A stretch of DNA of 64,000 nucleotides from Bradyrhizobium sp. WSM1417. Lineage in GTDB: Bacteria > Pseudomonadota > Alphaproteobacteria > Rhizobiales > Xanthobacteraceae. The notes under the pieces were generated by a model, which was given only the letters and a program-made list of their open reading frames with translations, searched no databases and was not told where the DNA came from. The DNA is taken from assembly GCF_000515415.1 (NCBI RefSeq), contig NZ_KI911783.1:2408392-2472391 (forward strand), in the 5' to 3' direction. This document shows, in pieces, positions 36,416-50,356 of the stretch (its first letter is position 1; the number at the start of each line of letters is the position of its first letter). The translations under genes and the position numbers were made by a program.

Positions 36416-37708
36416 ATGGACGTGCAAGAAACCACGGCAGCATGCCGGGACGCCTTCGCCGAATTGGCGTCGCCAGCGTGCATCCACGACCCGTATCCGT
36501 TCATGCGGTGGTTGCGCGAGCACGATCCGGTGCATCGCGCGGCCTCGGGCCTCTTTCTGTTGAGCCGCCACGCCGACATCTACTGGGCGCTCAAGGCCAC
36601 GGGCGATGCGTTTCGGGGACCTGCGCCGGGCGAATTGGCGCGCTATTTCCCGCGTGCGGCGACCAGCCTGTCGCTCAATCTGATGGCGTCCACGATAGCG
36701 ATGAAGGACCCACCGACGCATACGCGTCTGCGCCGGCTGATCTCTCGCGATTTCACCATGAGCCAGATCGACAACCTGCGGCCGAGCATCGCGCGCATCG
36801 TCGCAGCGCGACTGGACGGCATGGCGCCCGCGCTGGAGCGCGGGGAGGCGGTAGACCTGCATCGGGAATTCGCGCTGGCCTTGCCCATGCTGGTCTTCGC
36901 CGAACTGTTCGGCCTGCCCGAGGACGACATGTTCGGGCTCGCCGCCGGCATCGGCGCCATTGTGGAAGGCCTGAGCCCGCACGCCAGCGATCCCCAGCTC
37001 GCCGCGGCGGACGCGGGCAGCGCCAGGGTGCAGGCCTACTTCGGCGACCTCATACAGCGCAAGCGCACCGATCCCCGCCACGACATCGTGTCGATGCTGG
37101 TCGGCGCACACGACGACGATGCCGACACGCTGTCGGATGCGGAGTTGATCAGCATGCTGTGGGGCATGCTGCTGGGCGGCTTCACCACCACTGCTGCGAC
37201 CATCGACCATGCGGTCCTGGCGATGCTGGCGCATCCCGAACAGCGGCACTGGCTGCAGGGAGACGCTGCGGGGGTGAAGGCATTCGTCGAAGAAGTCCTG
37301 CGCTGCGACGCGCCCGTCCTGTTCAGCGCCACTCCGCGTATCACCCAGCGCGACATCGAACTGGGCGGCGTGGTGATCCCGAAGAACGCGGACGTGCGCG
37401 TGCTGATCGCGGCCGGCAATCGCGACCCGGACGCCTTCGCAGATCCCGACCGCTTCGATCCCGCACGGTTCTACGGCACCAATCCCGGCATGTCGACCGA
37501 CGGGAAGATCATGCTGAGCTTCGGCCACGGCATCCACTTCTGCCCCGGTGCGCAACTGGCCCGGATCCAGTTGGCCGAGAGCCTGCCGCGGATCCAGGCG
37601 CGCTTCCCCACGCTGGCATTGGCTGAGCAGCCGAGCCGGGAGCCCTCCGCGTTCCTTAGGACGTTCCGCGCGCTGCCGGTGCGGCTGCATGCGCAGGGGG
37701 GGACCTGA
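36416..37708 (+). CDS. cyp114: Cytochrome P450 CYP114 (ring contraction to GA12-aldehyde)
   Basis: 430 residues. CYP114 is known to oxidise ent-kaurenoic acid at C-7 and then contract ring B, giving GA12-aldehyde, helped by the dedicated ferredoxin encoded next. Haem loop [10 protein letters not shown] with ligand C376, I-helix GGFTTTA and a K-helix EEVLRCDAP are visible, so it is intact. ATG 36416 follows GGTAGGCAAG. It begins 92 bp after CYP112 and ends one base before the ferredoxin start. The high-G+C style is shared with the rest of the operon. Confidence 0.93.
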   Translation: MDVQETTAACRDAFAELASPACIHDPYPFMRWLREHDPVHRAASGLFLLSRHADIYWALKATGDAFRGPAPGELARYFPRAATSLSLNLMASTIAMKDPPTHTRLRRLISRDFTMSQIDNLRPSIARIVAARLDGMAPALERGEAVDLHREFALALPMLVFAELFGLPEDDMFGLAAGIGAIVEGLSPHASDPQLAAADAGSARVQAYFGDLIQRKRTDPRHDIVSMLVGAHDDDADTLSDAELISMLWGMLLGGFTTTAATIDHAVLAMLAHPEQRHWLQGDAAGVKAFVEEVLRCDAPVLFSATPRITQRDIELGGVVIPKNADVRVLIAAGNRDPDAFADPDRFDPARFYGTNPGMSTDGKIMLSFGHGIHFCPGAQLARIQLAESLPRIQARFPTLALAEQPSREPSAFLRTFRALPVRLHAQGGT

Positions 37709-37709
37709 G

Positions 37710-38012
37710 ATGCGCGTCGTGGTCGACCGGGATCTCTGTGGAACCACCGGGCAGTGCGTGCTGACGCTGCCGGGCACCTTTCGCCAGCGCGAACCGGACG
37801 GCGTGGCCGAAGTGTGCGTGGCGACGGTCCCGCAGGCGCTGCACGCCGCCGTGCGACTCGCGGCCAGCCAGTGCCCGGTCGCCGCCATTCGGGTCATCGA
37901 AAGCGAGGCTGGCGATGACGAGCGCGCCAGCGCCGACCCTGCGCCTTCTCCGGCGGAGGCCGAGCGCCGCGAAAGACCAACTCAAACACGAGGACACGAT
38001 GGGACGGTTTGA
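37710..38012 (+). CDS. [3Fe-4S]-type ferredoxin of the gibberellin operon
   Basis: 100 residues. Cysteines C10 and C16 (LCGTTGQC) and C55 (SQCP) give the spacing of small single-cluster ferredoxins of the type that feed bacterial P450s, with the acidic-to-hydrophobic N-terminus VVVDRDLC. Its role is electron delivery to CYP114, and probably to the other two P450s; no ferredoxin reductase lies in the operon. The start lies two bases after the CYP114 stop, with a G-run as ribosome binding site, and its last 14 bases overlap the next gene. Residues 65-100 form a charged tail outside the ferredoxin fold. Confidence 0.9.
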   Translation: MRVVVDRDLCGTTGQCVLTLPGTFRQREPDGVAEVCVATVPQALHAAVRLAASQCPVAAIRVIESEAGDDERASADPAPSPAEAERRERPTQTRGHDGTV

Positions 38013-38838
38013 AGGCAAGGTGGCCCTGGTGACCGGCGCCGGCGCCGGCAAGGCATGCGCCCTCGCCATCGCGCGCGAGGGCGGCAGAGTGGTGGTGGCC
38101 GACATTGATCGCTCGGCGGCCATCGCCTGTACCGCGCAGATCGCGGCCGAAGCGGGCCACGCGCTGGCCCTGGCCATGGACATCGCCGATGCGCAGGCGG
38201 TGGCGGCGCTGTTCGAGACGGCGGAGCGGCACTTCGGTGGGGTCGACCTGCTGGTGAACAACGCGAGCGCCATGCATCTGACCCCGCGCGACCGTGCGAT
38301 CCTCGACCTGGACCTGGCGGTCTGGGATCAGACCATGGCGACCAATCTGCGCGGCACGCTGCTCTGCTGCCGGCAGGCCATCCCACGGATGATCGCCCGC
38401 GGCGGTGGCGCGATCGTCAACATGTCGTCGTGCCAGGGGCTCAGCGCTGATACCGCGCAGACGTCCTACGCCGCGTCGAAGGCGGCGATGAACATGCTGT
38501 CGGCCTCGCTCGCCACCCAGTACGGTCATGCGCAGATCCGCTGCAACGCGGTGGCGCCGGGTCTCATCATGACCGAGCGTCTCCTGGCTAAGCTGGACGA
38601 CTGCATGCAACTTCACCTGCGCCGGCACCAGCTCCTGCCGCGCGTCGGCCGCCCCGAGGACGTGGCCGCGCTGGTGGCGTTCCTGCTTTCCGACGATGCT
38701 GCGTTCATCACCGGCCAGGTCGTGTGCATCGACGGCGGCATGATGGCGCATGTGCCGACGTACGCCGACGGTGGCAACAGCCCCGCCGCGCGGCCTGCCG
38801 GCGACACCGCCGAAGCGGCCGCGGCGCCGCGCTGCTGA
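37999..38838 (+). CDS. Short-chain dehydrogenase/reductase (GA12-aldehyde oxidation)
   Basis: 279 residues of the classical short-chain dehydrogenase family. The cofactor motif is VTGAGAGKA (TGxxxGxG variant), NNASA corresponds to NNAG, and the active site is S in NMSSCQG and YAASK (Y-x3-K). In the pathway it oxidises GA12-aldehyde to GA12. I start at ATG 37999, preceded by GAGGA; the frame is open upstream, but family similarity starts at GRFEGKVALVTG. It overlaps the ferredoxin gene by 14 bases, and its stop TGA shares a base with the next ATG (TGATG). The C-terminal 25 residues are extra and alanine-rich. Confidence 0.92.
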   Translation: MGRFEGKVALVTGAGAGKACALAIAREGGRVVVADIDRSAAIACTAQIAAEAGHALALAMDIADAQAVAALFETAERHFGGVDLLVNNASAMHLTPRDRAILDLDLAVWDQTMATNLRGTLLCCRQAIPRMIARGGGAIVNMSSCQGLSADTAQTSYAASKAAMNMLSASLATQYGHAQIRCNAVAPGLIMTERLLAKLDDCMQLHLRRHQLLPRVGRPEDVAALVAFLLSDDAAFITGQVVCIDGGMMAHVPTYADGGNSPAARPAGDTAEAAAAPRC

Positions 38839-40181
38839 TGATCATGCTGCTCAACCCGCTGAACCGTCGGCACCGGCTGCGGTACGACATCCCGGTCGTG
38901 CCCGGCGCTTTCCCTTTGGTCGGGCATCTTCCCGCCATCGTCCGCGACCTGCCGCGCCTGCTGCGGCGCTCGGAACGGACGCTGGGCAGCCACTTCTGGC
39001 TGGATTTCGGCCCTGCCGGACACCTGATGACCTGCGTGGATCCGGACGCGTTCGCACTGCTCCGGCACAAGGACGTGTCCTCGGCGCTGATCGAAGACAT
39101 CGCGCCCGAATTGTTTGGCGGAACGTTGGTCACCCAGGATGGCGGCGCGCACCGGCAGGCGCGCGATGCAATCAAGGCGGCGTTCCTGCCCAAAGGGCTG
39201 ACTCAGGCCGGCATCGGCGACCTGTTCGCGCCCGTCATCCGGGCGCGGGTGCAGGCGTGGCGCGACCGCGGCGAGGTAACCATCCTGCGCGAAACCGGCG
39301 ACCTGATGCTCAAGCTCATTTTCAGCCTCATGGGAATCCCCGCCCAAGACCTGCCGGGATGGCATCGCAAGTACCGGCAACTGCTGCAGTTGATCGTCGC
39401 GCCCCCGGTCGACCTGCCCGGACTGCCCTTGCGGCGCGGCCGCGCCGCCCGCGACTGGATCGACGCGCAGTTGCGCCAGTTCGTCCGCGACGCGCGCGCG
39501 CATGCCGCGCGCACCGGGTTGATCAACAATATGGTGAGCGCCTTCGATCGCAGCGACGATGCGCTCTCCGACGACGTCCTGGTCGCCAATATCCGCTTGC
39601 TGCTACTTGGCGGTCACGACACCACCGCCTCGACGATGGCCTGGATGGTGATCGAGCTGGCGCGGGAGCCTTTGCTGTGGGAGGCCTTGGTCGAGGAGGC
39701 GCAACGCGTCGGCGCGGTGCCGACCCGGCACGCGGACCTGGCGCAGTGTCCGGTCGCCGAGGCGCTGTTCCGCGAGACGCTGCGCGTGCATCCGGCGACC
39801 ACGGTCCTGCCGCGTCGCGCGCTGCAGGAATTGCAACTCGGCCAACGGCGCATTCCCGCGGGCACCCATCTGTGCATCCCGCTGCTGCATTTCTCGACCT
39901 CGGCGCTCCTGCACGAGGCGCCCGATCAGTTCCGCCTGGCGCGGTGGCTGCAACGCACGGAGCCGATCCGTCCGGTGGACATGCTTCAGTTCGGTACCGG
40001 CCCACACGTCTGCATCGGCTACCACCTGGTATGGCTGGAACTGGTGCAGTTCTGCATCGCCTTGGCGCTGACCATGCACAAGGCCGGGGTGCGGCCGCGG
40101 TTGCTGAGCGGCGCCGAAGACGGTCGGCGCTATTACCCGACCGCACATCCGTCCATGACAATCCGCATCGGATTCTCATGA
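38838..40181 (+). CDS. cyp117: Cytochrome P450 CYP117 (ent-kaurene oxidase)
   Basis: 447 residues. CYP117 performs the three-step oxidation of ent-kaurene at C-19 to ent-kaurenoic acid. Haem loop FGTGPHVCIG with ligand C392, I-helix GGHDTTAS and ExxR in RETLRVHP are present; the protein is closer in style to eukaryote-like class II P450s (PAGTHLCIPLLHFS) than its neighbours, as known for this family. The start ATG 38838 is coupled to the dehydrogenase stop (TGATG); a second ATG at 38844 is possible. Its own stop overlaps a further ATG (ATGA at 40178-40181). Confidence 0.92.
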   Translation: MIMLLNPLNRRHRLRYDIPVVPGAFPLVGHLPAIVRDLPRLLRRSERTLGSHFWLDFGPAGHLMTCVDPDAFALLRHKDVSSALIEDIAPELFGGTLVTQDGGAHRQARDAIKAAFLPKGLTQAGIGDLFAPVIRARVQAWRDRGEVTILRETGDLMLKLIFSLMGIPAQDLPGWHRKYRQLLQLIVAPPVDLPGLPLRRGRAARDWIDAQLRQFVRDARAHAARTGLINNMVSAFDRSDDALSDDVLVANIRLLLLGGHDTTASTMAWMVIELAREPLLWEALVEEAQRVGAVPTRHADLAQCPVAEALFRETLRVHPATTVLPRRALQELQLGQRRIPAGTHLCIPLLHFSTSALLHEAPDQFRLARWLQRTEPIRPVDMLQFGTGPHVCIGYHLVWLELVQFCIALALTMHKAGVRPRLLSGAEDGRRYYPTAHPSMTIRIGFS

Positions 40182-40330
40182 GCTGGCATCGCATGCCCCG
40201 TGTGGCGAGGCAGCGGCGCCGGCGACGCGCGGCATTGCTGCACTCGGTGCGCGCGCTCGGTGCGACGCCGGCAACACCGCGGCGGCTCGCCGCTCGCCGT
40301 GACCGTCTCCTGTCAGGTACAAGGACATGA
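40178..40330 (+). CDS. Possible 50-residue coupling ORF between CYP117 and GGPP synthase
   Basis: This frame begins with an ATGA overlapping the CYP117 stop and ends with a TGA overlapping the GGPP synthase ATG, so it bridges the 145-bp gap exactly. The peptide is very arginine-rich (VARQRRRRRAALLHSVRALG) and about 72% of its third positions are G or C, which in this G+C-rich operon is not decisive. It may only keep ribosomes moving to the next gene, or be a chance frame. Confidence 0.25.
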   Translation: MSWHRMPRVARQRRRRRAALLHSVRALGATPATPRRLAARRDRLLSGTRT

Positions 40331-41334
40331 ACAGGATTCAGACCGGTTCCACGCTACACGATGACCGAACCGGCGTTTCCGCGCTCGGCGGATTGGGCGC
40401 GCAGGCGCGCGGCGCATCCGGCAGGCTGCTGCCGGAGATCTGGATGCAGGACGGCGCAAAGCGGGTCGAACAGGCACTGGCGCGTCTTCTCTGCGCCGAA
40501 GACGACGGTGAGACCGAGCTGATCGCGGCGATGCGCTACGCCACCTTGCATGGCGGGAAGCGCACCCGCGCCTTGCTCTGTCTGGCTGCCGGCGCACTGG
40601 CCGACACGCCGGCGCACATGCTCGACGACGTCGGCGCCGCCATCGAGATGATGCACGCCTGTACCCTGGTCCACGACGACCTGCCTGCGATGGACGACGA
40701 CGTGCTTCGCCGCGGCCTTCCGACCGTGCACGTCAAGTTCGGCGAAGCCACTGCGATCCTGGTCGGCGATGCGCTGCAGGCGCACGCCTTCCTGACCCTG
40801 GCGAGCCTGGATGTGCAGGGCGACAACCGTATCGCGCTCGTGCGCGAACTGGCGCAGGCGGTGTCCGCCGAGGGTGCCGCAGGCGGGCAGGCCATGGATC
40901 TGTCGCTGGTTGGAAAGCACGTCGAGCTGGACAGGATCGTGGCGATGCACCGGATGAAGAGCGGAGCGCTAGTGCGCGCGTCCGTTCGCATGGGCGCGCT
41001 ATGCGCCATCGCGGAGGATGCCGCGTACGCTGCGCTGTACTGTGCGCTCGATCGCTACAGCGCCTGTTTCGGTCTGGCCTTGCAGGTGGTCGACGACATT
41101 CTCGACGCGACAGCGGATACCGCGACGTTGGGCAAGACCCCCGGCAAGGACGCGGCGGCGCAGAAGCCGACCTGCGCGTCGATCATGGGGCTGCAGGCAG
41201 CGCGCCAGTTCGCGCTGGATCAGTTGCGCGACGCCGGGGAGGCCATCGCCCCGCTGGGGCCGCGTGCGGAACGGTTGGCGCAGATGCTGCAGCGGGCCAA
41301 CGCGTATCTGCTCATGCACGCGCCATGCGCATGA
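40327..41334 (+). CDS. Geranylgeranyl diphosphate synthase of the gibberellin operon
   Basis: 335 residues, trans-type isoprenyl diphosphate synthase that adds isopentenyl diphosphate up to the C20 GGPP. The first aspartate-rich motif is DDLPAMD starting at D117, the second DDILD near 256, both intact; GGKRTR and the KTG-like segment LGKTPGKD are also present. The alanine- and methionine-bearing residues before the first motif (MMHACTLVHDDL) suit a short- to medium-chain enzyme, and GGPP is inferred from the operon. AAGGAC precedes the ATG. It gives the diterpene pathway its own GGPP supply, separate from carotenoid or hopanoid needs. Its stop overlaps an ATG (ATGA at 41331). Confidence 0.92.
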   Translation: MNRIQTGSTLHDDRTGVSALGGLGAQARGASGRLLPEIWMQDGAKRVEQALARLLCAEDDGETELIAAMRYATLHGGKRTRALLCLAAGALADTPAHMLDDVGAAIEMMHACTLVHDDLPAMDDDVLRRGLPTVHVKFGEATAILVGDALQAHAFLTLASLDVQGDNRIALVRELAQAVSAEGAAGGQAMDLSLVGKHVELDRIVAMHRMKSGALVRASVRMGALCAIAEDAAYAALYCALDRYSACFGLALQVVDDILDATADTATLGKTPGKDAAAQKPTCASIMGLQAARQFALDQLRDAGEAIAPLGPRAERLAQMLQRANAYLLMHAPCA

Positions 41335-41641
41335 GCGCGCCCGTCCCCATGGAGTCGCCCCTGTGCCGCTGCGATCGGCCGGCGGCAGCGGTGCATGCTG
41401 CAACTATGTCCGAGTCCTCGGCGCCGATCGCAGCGGTTGCCCAGCACGGCCGCGGCGCACGCGGCGCGCTGCCCGCGAGCCTTGCGGCGGACCGGCGCCA
41501 GCATCGGGGCGCGTCGCCGCGCCGGAGCAGGGCGGTCGTCCGGCGCGGCCCATGCGCCGGGCCGCGACGGGCCTGCGGCGACGTGCGCGGCGTCTGCCCG
41601 ACCCTGGTTCTCGTCAGCCGTCTGCAGAAGGAACATCCCGC

Positions 41642-41645
<4 letters not shown>
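41331..41645 (+). CDS. Possible 104-residue ORF between GGPP synthase and copalyl synthase
   Basis: A frame that starts in an ATGA with the GGPP synthase stop and ends in a GTGA with the start of copalyl diphosphate synthase, spanning a 307-bp gap that is otherwise unexplained in a tightly packed operon. About 84% of its third codon positions are G or C, in keeping with coding neighbours. The protein is rich in Ala, Arg and Ser, with no motif (MSAPVPMESPLCRCDRPAAA at the start), and its second half looks like out-of-frame translation of G+C-rich DNA. Real gene, coupling device or chance cannot be separated by eye. Confidence 0.3.
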
Positions 41646-45213
<3,568 letters not shown>

Positions 45214-45305
45214 TGCCGGCGTCCCCCGGTCGTGGCGGCGGGCGCCTAACAGGCTGCTGAATACCTACGTCAAGCAGAGTACTGATCCCTTGGCGAGGCG
45301 GTTCG

Positions 45306-45440
45306 ATGCGCGGGAGCGATGTGTGCATGGAGCAGCTGTTCGCGATGAAGAGGTTGGAGGATTTCGTTCCAGCCGATCGTCCACTGCGCCCGATCCGGCT
45401 GATGGTCAATGAAGCGCTCGTGCGGCTAGACGGCGGGGGA
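45306..45440 (+). pseudogene. IS1182-like transposase N-terminal remnant
   Basis: From ATG 45306 about 45 codons read MRGSDVCMEQLFAMKRLEDF, then VPADRPLRPIRLMVNEALVRL. This is the hallmark beginning of IS1182/ISL3-like DDE transposases (MRGxD...QxxLF, VPxDHPLRPIRxMVDEAL). After about 45440 similarity ends and no catalytic domain follows. AACAGGCTGCTGAATACC at 45249 may be the element's end. It sits directly against the end of the gibberellin operon. Confidence 0.7.
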
Positions 45441-45491
45441 CAGGAGGCACATCGGTCGGTATGCAACTTGGATGACAGCGGAGCGGCTGCA

Positions 45492-45710
45492 TCAATGCCT
45501 GGCTGCGCATCCGCACGGATCGAGGCCCTCCATCAGATCGAGTGCCCCGCGTCCTTTGCACGTGATGCGCCATCCCGTTCGCGCGCTGAATAAAGTTGCT
45601 GCGAAAACGTGTCGAGGTTTCGGCACACGAGCCGCCAAGGCTCTTGGACGTTCGGCCCAATCGCGACCGCTCGCTGCCAAAATCAGTATGTCCCGCTTGA
45701 GCTCCGCCAT
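45492..45710 (-). CDS. Small conserved-looking hypothetical protein
   Basis: 72 residues from ATG 45710 (an in-frame TTG at 45737 is possible). The sequence starts MAELKRDILILAASGRDWAE and continues to a pattern TGWRITCKGRGALDLMEG. The WRIT-x-KGR-x-LxLME ending is common in short Bradyrhizobium proteins of unknown function. Composition is natural. It overlaps nothing on the other strand. No functional cue from neighbours. Confidence 0.4.
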   Translation of the reverse strand: MAELKRDILILAASGRDWAERPRALAARVPKPRHVFAATLFSARTGWRITCKGRGALDLMEGLDPCGCAARH

Positions 45711-45737
45711 CGGTGCGGAACCGTCCGGATAGCTCAA

Positions 45738-46324
45738 TAGAATCTTCTCGATAGAATGTCGAAATTCACCTGAACAACATCATCGTTGTGTTGCCTACCG
45801 CCAGATGTCGGCCTTTGGCGAAGCGCGTCGAAGCCGATCGTTTTCAGGCGCTCGTGCATCCTCTCGCCCGTTGGCGGCGGCCGCCAAAGTTTCGATGCGA
45901 CATTTGCGCGGATGCCGGTATCGCTCCGAGAACTGGTTTTGCAGTGCGCGCACTGGCGCACTGCTTAGCCGCTGCCTTCCGCAAAACGTCTCAAAGTGCC
46001 GGGTTATCCGACTATGCCAGCCACGGTTCGCCCCAGCCTTTTCCAACCCACCGCAAACCATTGGGGTAGCAGTGGAGATAGCAGACAATTGCCGCCCGGC
46101 CATGAACTCCAGCCCTGTCCGCTCCTCGGGCATGCTCGCGCCGGCGGCCAGCTCCAGGCGGAGCCGTTTGAACCGCCTGAGCTCGTCGATGTCGTGCTGA
46201 TGCCCCATGCGGCCGATCAGACTCCCGCCGCGTGGTCGCCGTCAGTCTGGGGAGTCCGCCCATGATCCCGGGCCGCACAGGTAGTGTGCTGTCTCGATCG
46301 ATTTTGCGGACCCTGGGCGGGTTT
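45738..46324. other. Stretch with degenerate minus-strand frame
   Basis: About 590 bp. On the minus strand from 46208 a frame begins MGHQHDIDELRRFKRLRLEL, natural-looking for about 35 residues, then degenerates. It could be the front of a broken small gene. Nothing else is visible. Confidence 0.3.
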
Positions 46325-46500
46325 CTAAGGCACTAGCGATGGTTTTTGAATCGTATTTCCCTGCCAACGCTTAGTGTGCTCATGCTCAGCAATCCACTTC
46401 ACCGCGTCGCCTTCCGTAACAAAGCCTTGATAGCTTCCGTTTCGCCATCGGGCCACAGAATATCGACCCCCCAGCCAACTCCGGGATTTTTCCGAGCCAT
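46325..46500 (-). pseudogene. Frameshifted short conserved gene (WPDG...WI type)
   Basis: From ATG 46500 one frame reads MARKNPGVGWGVDILWPDGE and then loses sense; the adjacent frame continues SYQGFVTEGDAVKWIAEHEH and ends at 46325. Joined, they match a short Bradyrhizobium protein type with the pattern W-x-DG...GF-x-SE-x-A-x-x-WI, about 55 residues, function unknown. One single-base shift near 46440 separates the halves. Confidence 0.5.
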
Positions 46501-46843
46501 GAAGGTTGGCCGTTGCTCGAACATTCGCGGAATATGCGCCTATGGTGCCCAGGTTCAAGCCAGCTATCCTGCCGCAATCAAACTATCCTGCACTGACCCC
46601 GCGTCCGCGCCGTTCGATTCATGTGGAATGTCTAACCCACGGCGCGCAGTAGCTCTCGCGCGTTTCACCTGCCCCATTCTGTTCACGCCCTTCATCTGTG
46701 CACAGGTTATCCACAGGGCGAAGGAAACGAACCAAGTCCTCTTCGTGAACAAGCGCAAGCAAATCGGCCGCCGAACCGTGGGGCACCGATCGATATCGCG
46801 GGAGCCGAGACGTCTGCCTGAGCTCGGAGGCCGGGACCCGCCA
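46501..46843. other. Intergenic stretch, nothing recognised
   Basis: About 340 bp. It contains a single TTATCCACA (46708-46716), the DnaA-box consensus, but as a lone site with no origin context it means little. Confidence 0.35.
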
Positions 46844-47140
46844 CTAACGCAGATATCGCAATGGCCGGTTCGCGTGGTTCATTTCCTCAAATGCTTTCGC
46901 CACCTCTGCTGGCTGATGCTTCGCCTTGAAGTTTGCGACCTTGAAGCGGCCCTTGGCCTCATCCAGCGTGCCGGCCTCACCAAACGGCGGACCGGGGAGC
47001 GTCACGATGCAGGTCCATAGCCAGAGCCCAGGGGAGCGTTCGCTGGCGTAGCGGATGCGCCCGACTAGCTGCCGGTCCTCCAAAACCGTGTAATCATCCA
47101 GGCCGATCATCCGCAAAGTAAGAGGCATCGTGGTTGCCAT
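46844..47140 (-). CDS. Small conserved hypothetical protein
   Basis: 98 residues from ATG 47140; a further in-frame start at 47185 would add 15 residues. The core MIGLDDYTVLEDRQLVGRIR followed by ERSPGLWLWTCIVTLPGPP matches a widespread rhizobial family of about 100 residues (I-x-LDDY-x-V-x-EDG-x-x-VGRI-x-x-A...WxW). The C-terminal half is a basic helical segment ending in AFEEMNHA. Function unknown; often found near transposons and phage genes. Confidence 0.65.
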   Translation of the reverse strand: MATTMPLTLRMIGLDDYTVLEDRQLVGRIRYASERSPGLWLWTCIVTLPGPPFGEAGTLDEAKGRFKVANFKAKHQPAEVAKAFEEMNHANRPLRYLR

Positions 47141-48124
<984 letters not shown>

Positions 48125-49512
48125 CTCATATGGGCCTCATTATGCACTTCGAAGCCTCGCTGCTTCCTCGTGCTTCGGCGGAACAGTGGCTTCATCGACT
48201 ACGATCTGCTCACTTAAAATTACGCCGCCCGGCTCGAAATACAGCGTCCTGGCGGCGTTTATCAGCCGGGCCCCTGAAATTCCCAGCGGAGCGAGCATAG
48301 CAGATCACCGGTGAAGCACGTGTGAAGCAGTTCACAAAAGGCCCGAAAAGAACAATGAAAGGGCCGGTTAAAGCTCCCGCTCCGTCCATTGTGACGCAGT
48401 TTGAGCGAGCTGCGACCGTCAGTGTCTACCGCGCGTTTTGCTGCATGGCCTGGAGAGCTGCGATCGAAAGATAGCCGTATCGCGGTGGACCGCAGAAGCC
48501 GGCTCAAGTGAAGAATCGCATCCATCCGGCGTGCCGGCGCCGTGCTGACAGGCGCTGTAGAGTGTTTCGATGCAGCGGAAGTTCGCGCAGATCGTCCGAT
48601 CGTCCGCATCGATTCCCCAATCAAGTTGAAGGCGCAAACCTGCGGGGCGTCTGTCGAGCTTTCCTCCACAATGAACCACCTCCGCGCTTGTCATGCGCTC
48701 TCACTGTGCTCACGGCGGTGAAGCTGCAGTTCTCGGTCGTGCACAACAATGACAAGCACGGAGCTAAAGCGGTTCGAAAGCCGGAAGCGTTGGCCTTCAT
48801 TGCGGGGGCATCTCTCAAGTTACAACCGTTTTGGGTAGCGCGTGAAGGAGGTTCAATGGAAGCTATGCACCCGCAGCTCTAGCTCTGCTTTGAGTCCTCG
48901 CCTATACCGCTCCAGCCACCGCGTTTCCTGCATACCCTGATCCGCGCGGTATTGCTGGTTCGGATGCCACTGGCATGCCATATGCAAATTCATGCCATGG
49001 GACTGTCGTGACCCGCCGTTATCACCGGCACCGCATCGTAAAACCTGTCCGCGTTTGCCGCGCAAGATGACCAGCGCTAGCTCGCAACGGTGCCTCCGAG
49101 GCCATGCTTTCAAGCCTAGCTCGTTACCGAGCACTGCCGGCTAGCTAAATTCTCGCGAGTTTACCGGCCGGTCTGTGAAGCGCGCTCTCACGGCGCGGAC
49201 CGGATGCTTTCTCGCCAGAACCGTGCGGAAGCTTTCCGCTTCTTCCCGCGCCCAGTCAGAGGCCGTCACCGGCCGTGAGGACCATAGCGGCGGCCCGAGG
49301 TGAGGCTCGGGCGACGTGCGGTCGGCGAGTGCGCGGAAAATCCAACCCGTGCCCGACGATTCTTTCCTCCTCCCGACATGACGAATTGAACGCGGCGCGA
49401 CCGTTTCGAACGCAAGCGCCTGGAGCCTCATACCCTGACTTGCCTTCTCGAAAGAGGCTTTTTACCAAATGGGCGTTGTACCGGCTGCGAAAACGGCACC
49501 AGCTTTGTCGCG
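48125..49512. other. Gene-poor stretch
   Basis: About 1.4 kb in which no frame on either strand shows a motif or natural composition over more than 30 codons. No RNA gene or repeat recognised. Confidence 0.35.
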
Positions 49513-49749
49513 TTGCTCGAAAGGAGAGATGCAGCGTGGGCGAATTACGAGAGAACTTCAAGCGAATATGGACTTGGTTTTGGATCAGGTCTGTGGGAAC
49601 TGCCAAATGGTGGTGACCACGAAAGCCGTCGGTATGTCGCCAAACAAGTGATCGAAGCGGTGCGTGCGGGAAGAACCAATCTGGGGGAGCTGACGTATGC
49701 CGGACGTCGCGCTATCGTCTATCTGAAGAATGCGCCGAACTCAGCCTAG
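49513..49749 (+). CDS. Hypothetical protein, possible small island gene
   Basis: 78 residues from a TTG start at 49513. The sequence looks natural and balanced: ERRDAAWANYERTSSEYGLG, then DHESRRYVAKQVIEAVRAGR and a final TYAGRRAIVYLKNAP. Conserved-looking helices and the absence of low-complexity runs favour coding. The TTG start has no strong ribosome binding site, so the true start could be elsewhere in frame. No family recognised. Confidence 0.45.
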   Translation: MLERRDAAWANYERTSSEYGLGFGSGLWELPNGGDHESRRYVAKQVIEAVRAGRTNLGELTYAGRRAIVYLKNAPNSA

Positions 49750-50356
49750 CAGCCCCTTGTTGCCGCCCTGATCTGCCCTGCGTTCGCTCGCAAGCAAGGG
49801 CTGCTCCATATCAGCGATAAGATGGAGAACGAGCTTTAGCGCGACAAGCTTTCGTCTTGGATCTTGAGCCTGTCTTTCAGTGCTGGATGGAGAGCCCGAG
49901 CGCTGTACGATGGAGTAGCGCGCTAGCTGTTGACGTCCCTGAACACGATCAGGAAGCTTTCCGAACATCCTAAATTGTATGGACTTATTTTCTTAGCCGA
50001 CAGACCTCATGGCGTTAGGGCACGTTGACGGGTGGCATGGGCGCGGTCGGGCGCGGCAGGAAAGCACTTTGGTGCTGGCCGCGTGCCGCGTGCCGCCAAC
50101 ATGATGACGAAAGCCGTGAGAACGATCAGGAGTCCACGCATGTCGACAGGTTACTCAGAGTTCTAACGCAATTGAAGCACGCCAAAGTCATAGCGGCTTG
50201 CTGTAGCGGCAAGACAGCAAAGCCTGTGCTTTCACGCCGAAAACGTGCGTCCGGTCCTCGTTAGCGGCAGAAAGAATGCAGCTTATTTCGATCTTAGAAT
50301 CAATCGCTGATGGCTTTTTCTTGGCCTTCTGCTGGCTTGCGTCCCCGTCATTGAGT
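49750..50356. other. Intergenic stretch, nothing recognised
   Basis: About 600 bp downstream of the ammonia-lyase gene. Nothing recognisable. Confidence 0.35.

Noticed and set aside
36392..37897. Minus-strand open frame of 501 codons in the gibberellin operon
   Set aside because: Antisense of CYP114 and the ferredoxin; high G+C at third positions keeps shadow frames open. Similar long shadows lie at 37894-38751, 38613-39503 and 42104-43045.
38750..40177. Plus-strand open frame through CYP117 in another phase
   Set aside because: Arg/Pro/Ala-rich translation typical of an out-of-phase frame; CYP117 with all P450 motifs occupies this DNA. Only its last 50 codons, beyond CYP117, are listed as a doubtful ORF.
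46708..46716. DnaA box TTATCCACA as part of an origin
   Set aside because: Single site, no cluster, no AT-rich unwinding element and no replication gene nearby.
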